Shown here: piece after piece, positions 16,703-21,290 of the stretch | Layout: every line of letters starts with the position of its first letter | Position numbering within the stretch: position 1 is the stretch's first letter | DNA from: Anaplasma platys | Lineage (GTDB): Bacteria; Pseudomonadota; Alphaproteobacteria; Rickettsiales; Anaplasmataceae | Length of the DNA: 21,290 nt | Direction of reading: 5' to 3' | Assembly (NCBI RefSeq): GCF_012790675.1 | Contig: NZ_CP046391.1 | Span: 1,133,523-1,154,812 of the forward strand | Notes under the pieces: model-generated | Told to the model about the DNA's origin: nothing | The model's input: the letters and a program-made list of their open reading frames with translations, nothing else | Databases searched by the model: none | Translations under genes and position numbers: made by a program

Positions 16703-17185
16703 TTACGTTGTCAGGTGCCGCACCACGATTACTGTGAGGACTATGCACACTATGAGAACCGTCACTGTTTCATTCAGGATTTTGAAAAACAGTGCCGAAT
16801 GCACTCTCTTATTCAATGCGAAGCTCTTCCTGCAGCGAGCAAAAAACATATGTAGTAGCAACATGCAGGCCACGAAGACCATCTTTATCCAGAACCAGCC
16901 AAAAAGATATGCCTGTTCTATTATGGCAAGCGTAGTTCCCAATAGTACAGTAGACGCCATAGCAGGGTGCATGATGTAAAGCATCAGTCTGCGCTCCATG
17001 GTGGATATCAGGCTACTTGCGTCGGAGTGTGGCTCCGTTGATGCGTGGTAAACGTACAATCTTGGTAGGTATAACATGCCAGCCATCCACATTATCACGG
17101 AGATGACATGAAATGCCTCTACAAATAGACCTACATGGTACAACGATTCCACAAGTGTGACCTGCTTCCTAGCCAGCACAAGCAA
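16703..17185 (-). CDS. hemJ: Protoporphyrinogen IX oxidase HemJ
   Basis: Membrane protein that oxidises protoporphyrinogen IX to protoporphyrin IX in haem synthesis; HemJ replaces HemY/HemG in most alphaproteobacteria. The protein, up to 160 aa, shows the HemJ signature: AFHVISVIMWMAGMLYLPRL (24-43) with the conserved His26, the following YVYH, then ERRLMLYIMHPAMAS (64-78). Four membrane segments are seen (about 20-42, 72-90, 93-112 and 135-156). Length is normal. No ATG precedes the first helix; the frame starts at TTG 17185, with GTG codons at 17179 and about 17152 as alternatives, and AGGAAG before the latter. Not part of an obvious operon. The 17186-17379 gap upstream holds no gene. Confidence 0.87.
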   Translation of the reverse strand: MLVLARKQVTLVESLYHVGLFVEAFHVISVIMWMAGMLYLPRLYVYHASTEPHSDASSLISTMERRLMLYIMHPAMASTVLLGTTLAIIEQAYLFGWFWIKMVFVACMLLLHMFFARCRKSFALNKRVHSALFFKILNETVTVLIVCIVLTVIVVRHLTT

Positions 17186-17379
17186 TTGTATGAGTTTTGA
17201 TGTGGATTAGCAACTCCCTCCTGAAACGTTAGAAGTAGTCAAAGCTCTACATGTCGAAGTAACGCACTCGGATAACTTACTCCGGAAAACGCGCGGAAAG
17301 TGCGGCGTAGAAAACACACTGTGTGCTCAATGGGCTCTACTACTCCGCGTGCTGACATTCAAAGACATGGATTATCAAT

Positions 17380-18180
17380 CTAGTATATTACCAAATCGGG
17401 CCTGGCCTGATACAGCCTGCGCGCTTGAGGTTTTGTTACCTTGATGTCTACTAGTCCAGTAGAAGCTGCTGTCCTTTCTTTGTATTTTTCAACTGCTGCA
17501 GTTTGAGTGACTACACATCTGTGCCCGCGGGTGAGGAGCATATTGGAGCTATTGCGGTCGTTATCACTAGTTGCTGTGACGTGGCTGGTAGGTATTGCGA
17601 CAGGCGTTGTTAGCCCTTTAATAGTTTGAGCCGCAGCGGTACCAAGTCCCTGCATGGCGGCGAATCCTAGATTATCAACAGTATTTGTCGATGTCGACAC
17701 TATTTCGCCATACTTATTAGACGCTGATGTCTCGCCTGGCGGTCTATTGCAGTGCGAGGATCTGCTTGCTGGATGATCAGTATTTCCCTTAGCAGTCTTG
17801 GTTCTTGTTTCAGCTGCATACCGTTTGGGGCTATCTAGCAGCAGAGTCTCAGACTGTGCACTGTACCCGCGAGTATGGCAGAGATCGAAAAAGCATGTTT
17901 CTGAAATGCACACGTATGCTATAAAAGCCACCACTGCTGATATAGATGCGGCACTAAATATTGCTCCCATAACCAATTCTGGGGCAGTAAATGTAGAATT
18001 TGCCCGTTGAACACGGTGCCAAAGCATGCAAGTTGCTGTAAGTACAGCAATAGTTTGACACCCTAGTATTATTGTGAACACAGAAGCTATATTTATGTTC
18101 TGCTGCCGGCAGACGGTGCGTGCTATCAGTTCTTTCTTGTCGGACAAAAAGGTGCCTTGATCGTTATAAGCAGTAGTCAT
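17380..18180 (-). CDS. Two-TM hypothetical protein with long hydrophilic tail
   Basis: I do not recognise a named family. The 266-aa protein has a short charged N-terminus (DKKELIARTV), two membrane segments (about 30-53 and 68-92, separated by a 15-residue loop NSTFTAPELV) and a 170-residue C-terminal tail rich in Thr, Ser, Ala, Asn and Arg, with no domain I can name. This layout is the same as that of 19909-20562 and 20669-21194, so the three may be paralogues, although sequence similarity is clear only between the other two. Proteins of this shape are often lineage-specific membrane or secreted-effector candidates; that is inference only. I chose the ATG at 18180; the frame extends nine codons to a TTG at 18207. 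It is transcribed away from pdhB. Confidence 0.65.
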   Translation of the reverse strand: MTTAYNDQGTFLSDKKELIARTVCRQQNINIASVFTIILGCQTIAVLTATCMLWHRVQRANSTFTAPELVMGAIFSAASISAVVAFIAYVCISETCFFDLCHTRGYSAQSETLLLDSPKRYAAETRTKTAKGNTDHPASRSSHCNRPPGETSASNKYGEIVSTSTNTVDNLGFAAMQGLGTAAAQTIKGLTTPVAIPTSHVTATSDNDRNSSNMLLTRGHRCVVTQTAAVEKYKERTAASTGLVDIKVTKPQARRLYQARPDLVIY

Positions 18181-18805
18181 CCCACGCTTTGCCTCTCGGG
18201 AACACAACCCCGCATTTCACTTTGGCGTGAGGGGTGGGGAAAGGGGTTTGACGTTTGCATATTGGATGCGTCAACTAGCGTTAAGTCACAGTTATACCTG
18301 TTACCCTTCCGCGAACAAGCCTTATGGTAATAATATTCGTTAACCGGTCTGTGATGTGTGATTTCCAACTCACGCTGTTAGTAAAAGACTACATATAACG
18401 TGGCAAGCCGCGCCACCGAGAGGTACGCAAACGACATTTGTGCCAAAGTTTTTCCGATAACGAGCAGATGTTTTCCCAGCATTGTTTGTGGTTTTTTGTT
18501 GTATGGAATCCGTAGTGAGTGGTGTGTCATGGTGCAGCTGGTTGTTTTGCGCTTGTTGCTGTGCTAGGAGCTCCTGCATAAAATTGCTTTCTTATTACAA
18601 CAGCCTATCGCGACAGCATGTCGACGTGGGTTTTTCTAAGCTGTAGCTCCTTGGCAAAGCGTTTGATTGCTATAGACAAGTCAGTGCGGGGACGTTACAC
18701 AGTGCAACATACAACTTCTGAGAACAAAAGAACTTTCACAGGTGGTCATTTAGTAACGGTACTGGATGTGCCGCAAACACTAGACAACAACGCGGCATTC
18801 CCAAC
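18181..18805. other. Intergenic region between pdhB and two-TM gene
   Basis: No sure gene. It should hold the promoter of the 17380-18180 gene. An ATG-started frame on the minus strand at 18370-18579 is described separately. The right end contains the hairpin at the pdhB stop. Confidence 0.5.
18370..18579 (-). CDS. Possible small Gln-rich protein
   Basis: A 69-codon ATG-started frame. It opens with a Gln/Asn-rich stretch (MQELLAQQQAQNNQLHHDTP), then Ser/Thr/Asn-rich sequence, and ends with a short hydrophobic segment (ACHVICSLLLTA). No family is recognised and no good ribosome binding site precedes the ATG. It lies in a gap where a gene would fit, but a frame this short may be chance. Confidence 0.2.
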   Translation of the reverse strand: MQELLAQQQAQNNQLHHDTPLTTDSIQQKTTNNAGKTSARYRKNFGTNVVCVPLGGAACHVICSLLLTA

Positions 18806-18816
18806 CTAGCTGGGAA
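18798..18816 (-). terminator. Hairpin at the pdhB stop
   Basis: TTCCCA (18798-18803) pairs with TGGGAA (18811-18816) around a seven-base loop, overlapping the end of pdhB. No T-run follows, so a terminator role is weakly supported. Confidence 0.3.
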
Positions 18817-19807
18817 GCTTGTAGTACAAAACTTTACGCACAGCTTCGACGATATTCTCGACCTGAGGGAGCGCTAGGCGTTCTAAATTAATCGCGTAAG
18901 GAAGAGGCACATCTTTTGCAGTTACCCGTTCAACAGGTGCATCTAAATAGTCAAACGCACGCTCGTTAATCAGCGCTGTGATTTCAGCTCCGAGGCCGCA
19001 TGTTGGCCAGCCTTCTTCAACTGTGACAATGCGATTAGTCTTCTCTACAGACTGTAGGATTGTCTCCGCATCCAGGGGCCGGATAGTCCTCAGATCAATT
19101 ATTTCAGGGTTTATGCCCTGGGCTTTTAGAATGTCAGCAGCCTCCAGTGCGTGTTTTAGCTGCAAGGAGAAGGCTACTATGGTTACGTCGGTTCCCTCTT
19201 GTACTACAGCTGCTCTCCCGATTTCAACCAAGTAATCGCTACTGAGCTCTTCTTCGGAAATCTCGTGTTGGTGGCCATAGGCGATCTCATTTTCCAAAAA
19301 CACAACAGGGTTCGGATCCCTTATGGCTGCCTTGAGCAGTCCCTTATAATCCGCAGCAAAATAAGGAGCGATAACCTTTATCCCAGGTATGTGCGCGTAC
19401 CAGGAAGCAAAGCACTGAGAATGCTGTGCTGCAACCCCCGCTGCCGCACCATTAGGACCACGAAAGACAACAGAGCAGCCCAATTGTCCTCCGGACATAT
19501 AGTTAGTTTTTGCGGCGGAGTTAATAATCTGGTCCATCGCCTGGAGCGCGAAGTTAAAACTCATAAATTCTACGACGGGCTTCAGCCCGCCAAAAGCAGC
19601 TCCCACTGCGATGCCAGCAAAGCCGTGCTCGCTTATGGGAGTGTCTATTATTCTTTTGGGACCGAACTTCTCGAGCAACCCCTGGCTTATTTTGTAAGCG
19701 CCCTGGTATTCCCCGACTTCTTCGCCAATAAGAAAAACACTTGGATCACGCTCAAGTTCTTCCTGCAGAGCTAGCCCCAATGCTTCTCTTACGGTAATAA
19801 CGTTCAT
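18806..19807 (-). CDS. pdhB: Pyruvate dehydrogenase E1 component, beta subunit
   Basis: Beta half of the thiamine-diphosphate-dependent E1 enzyme that decarboxylates pyruvate and passes the acetyl group to E2 lipoate. The 333-aa protein is full length for the free beta-subunit form. Seen: [38 protein letters not shown] with the conserved cofactor-contacting Glu, [50 protein letters not shown], and the C-terminal transketolase domain with [18 protein letters not shown]. No lipoyl domain is fused at the N-terminus, unlike many alphaproteobacterial PdhB. ATG at 19807 follows GGGGAAGG closely. The alpha subunit (pdhA) is not adjacent, the usual scattered arrangement in Anaplasmataceae. It is flanked by two-TM hypotheticals on both sides. 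Confidence 0.95.
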   Translation of the reverse strand: MNVITVREALGLALQEELERDPSVFLIGEEVGEYQGAYKISQGLLEKFGPKRIIDTPISEHGFAGIAVGAAFGGLKPVVEFMSFNFALQAMDQIINSAAKTNYMSGGQLGCSVVFRGPNGAAAGVAAQHSQCFASWYAHIPGIKVIAPYFAADYKGLLKAAIRDPNPVVFLENEIAYGHQHEISEEELSSDYLVEIGRAAVVQEGTDVTIVAFSLQLKHALEAADILKAQGINPEIIDLRTIRPLDAETILQSVEKTNRIVTVEEGWPTCGLGAEITALINERAFDYLDAPVERVTAKDVPLPYAINLERLALPQVENIVEAVRKVLYYKLPS

Positions 19808-19908
19808 CCTTCCCCGCGCACAAAACGACAGCGATCATCTTATTTAAAAAGTAGGGAAAATGCAACATACCAGCACTATACCGCTTCAGTTGTTTTCACG
19901 CTGTGTCA

Positions 19909-20562
19909 TTACGGTAGTGTAGGATAGAGCTGCGAGTTTCCATGTAGTGAGGAAACGCTCTCAAGCGTAATGTCTCTGTCTGTAGGTGCGGTCTGGCCCT
20001 CAATAGCCCCAGAGGTTACCCGCGTCTCAGTGTTGGCTGTCTGGTTCCCTGAAGCAGTTGCAGATTCGGAAAAGCTCGCTCCTGCGTTCCGTTTAGCATC
20101 CGTGGAACCTATAGGGGGCCGCCAGAAATGTTCAATAGCCTCTTCAAGCGTCGGAGTAGCATCCGATGTCTTGCCATAAGACAATGTGGACCTCAGGAGA
20201 GGAGGGTGCAGTGCTGCGTGTATAGCGCGAGTAGCCCTTAATGCTGCCGCTAGTAGCGTTGTAGTAGCCACAAATGCGCATATAGTAACCAGCCCGAATG
20301 CCAGCAAACCACATAGCTGGGTAGCGCTCATAACATTCGATTTAATTGTGTAGTGCAGAGCGATAGAAAAAGTGCACAGCGCCACACAAACAGCCGTGAC
20401 GATTACTGCACTAGAAGCCAATATCGTTACAACAGTTGTCTTTCTCAGTCTGAAAAATAACGCAAATTCCTTACGGTTACGAGACCCTAGTTGTACTCCA
20501 TTGGCGAATGCAGCCTTGCGGTTCGTTGTCTTACTTTCGTGTTTCTGAACATCATTTGACAC
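19909..20562 (-). CDS. Two-TM hypothetical protein, paralogue of 20669-21194
   Basis: Unrecognised 217-aa protein. A basic N-terminus of about 40 residues (NRKEFALFFRLRK) precedes two membrane segments (about 43-69 and 82-109) and a hydrophilic C-terminal tail rich in Thr, Ser and Ala with a short EEAIEHFWRPP motif. The membrane region aligns with the neighbour at 20669-21194: VIVTAVC in helix 1, a Ser and Cys before helix 2, then a GxVxxC core and an AIH after helix 2. The start is a GTG at 20562 with GAAAGG eight bases before it; no in-frame ATG is available. The positively charged N-terminus predicts a cytoplasmic N-tail and C-tail. It is 101 bases upstream of pdhB. Function unknown. Confidence 0.68.
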   Translation of the reverse strand: MSNDVQKHESKTTNRKAAFANGVQLGSRNRKEFALFFRLRKTTVVTILASSAVIVTAVCVALCTFSIALHYTIKSNVMSATQLCGLLAFGLVTICAFVATTTLLAAALRATRAIHAALHPPLLRSTLSYGKTSDATPTLEEAIEHFWRPPIGSTDAKRNAGASFSESATASGNQTANTETRVTSGAIEGQTAPTDRDITLESVSSLHGNSQLYPTLP

Positions 20563-20668
20563 CTTTGTAACCTTTCACACACTTTCCACTAACAAGCGTA
20601 ACCAGTGCCTCGTTAATGCGCAAGCTGAGCAGCGGCAAGAGGCGTACCAGCCGGGATTCCAGACTTGA

Positions 20669-21194
20669 TCATGGCGATGCTTGGCCCTTTATGCCTTTGG
20701 CACCCTGCTTTGTGGTTTCTCTTGTCTGCAACAAAACAATCTGCGCCGTGGTGTTCTGCATTTCGTTTATGCTGGCTGGGTCAGTAACGGGGAAATGAGT
20801 AGCGGCATCTCTTCTGAAATCAGGACTCCGAGGATGGCTTGCTGTTTTAGCAACCGCTGCTCCACCATCACGGTCCGTCGCCGGTCTTGCATGCGCCATG
20901 GCGCCGCAGAGTGCAGCGTTCAGACGATGTACTAAACAACGAGTTTATTGTGTGTATAGCCACGAAGATCTCAAGCATGATCTTTGTGACCAATGCCAAT
21001 GTGCACAGGGAAACTATTCCAAGTGTAATCAGGCAGAAATGCTGCAGCGAGTTCACGGAAAATCCCATTGAGGCTGTGACAAACATAGGCAGCAACATAA
21101 AGACAATACAAACTGCAGTGACAATAACCAGGCTCGTAGCTATGGCTAGGTCGTCCATGAATTTTCTATCTCCTTTTACAAAGTTTCCGGGCAT
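20669..21194 (-). pseudogene. Two-TM hypothetical protein, apparently frameshifted
   Basis: Reading from the ATG at 21194 (AAGGA five bases before it) gives a 108-aa protein with two membrane segments (about 16-41 and 52-77), VIVTAVC in helix 1 and AIH just after helix 2, matching the paralogue at 19909-20562. That frame ends at 20868, soon after the helices. A second frame, open from at least 20899 down to 20669, encodes a 76-residue hydrophilic Arg/Thr/Ala-rich stretch (MAHARPATDRDGG onward), the kind of tail the paralogues carry. A single frame change near 20885-20899 would join the two into a protein of about 175 aa. I read it as a frameshifted copy, but the short form could also be the true gene. 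No homopolymer marks the shift point. Confidence 0.5.
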
Positions 21195-21235
21195 TTTTAT
21201 CCTTGCACCGCTAATAAAATCTTTCCATGCTTTGG

Positions 21236-21290
21236 TGTGCTATGTGCTATGTGCTATGTGCTATGTGCTATGTGCTATGTGCTATGTGCT
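21236..21290. repeat. 7-bp tandem repeat (TATGTGC)n, reaching the window edge
   Basis: From a partial unit at 21236 there are seven perfect TATGTGC units (21241-21289) plus a further base, running off the right edge, so the true copy number is unknown. It lies about 40 bases upstream of the ATG at 21194, within the likely promoter of that gene. Confidence 0.95.

Noticed and set aside
19199..19774. 191-codon frame on the plus strand
   Set aside because: Antisense to pdhB; no independent support.

Overview
The window almost certainly comes from an Anaplasma of the A. marginale / A. centrale / A. ovis group (Rickettsiales, Anaplasmataceae). The clearest marker is a startless fragment of the MSP2/MSP3/P44 outer-membrane antigen superfamily (11376-11804). 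The rest fits an obligate intracellular alphaproteobacterium: scattered housekeeping genes, long gene-poor gaps, many GTG/TTG starts, a stand-alone coaC, hemJ as the last protoporphyrinogen oxidase, a split PDH E1 beta, and lineage-type two-TM proteins. I inferred the genus from sequence character, not from a search.

Layout, left to right. 1-234 holds an ATG-less fragment carrying a 62-bp repeat of a thioredoxin-like gene. 593-2402 (minus) is a zinc-ribbon membrane protein followed by xseA, overlapping. 2403-4829 is a 2.4-kb gene desert with a pair of degenerate repeats. mnmE (+) and coaC (-) converge; coaC and recG (+) diverge with their candidate start codons practically touching. A NDUFA9-like NAD(P)-binding protein (+) converges on purF (-). 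purF has lost its 5' end, with the catalytic cysteine, where an MSP2-type fragment begins on the opposite strand. rplY-pth (minus) follow, then about 750 bp with three imperfect ~100-bp repeats, then comF (-). A KefB-type antiporter (-) lacks its N-terminus and is joined head-on to the 5' half of a thioredoxin-like gene; 62 bp at that joint recur at the window's first base. hemJ, a two-TM hypothetical, pdhB and two further related two-TM hypotheticals (one apparently frameshifted) complete the minus strand. A 7-bp tandem repeat runs off the right edge just upstream of the last of these.

Most intact genes serve independent core functions: repair and recombination (xseA, recG), tRNA and translation (mnmE, pth, rplY), cofactor and haem synthesis (coaC, hemJ), central metabolism (pdhB). 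Only rplY-pth and zinc-ribbon-xseA look like tight operons. The striking part is the rearranged layer: two chimeric joints (about 11375 and 16240), an antigen-gene donor-like fragment inside a purine gene, and a two-TM paralogue family with a short tandem repeat in its probable promoter. Because the window begins exactly inside a repeat and ends inside a tandem repeat, it may be a whole draft contig, so misassembly must be excluded before the joints are read as biology.
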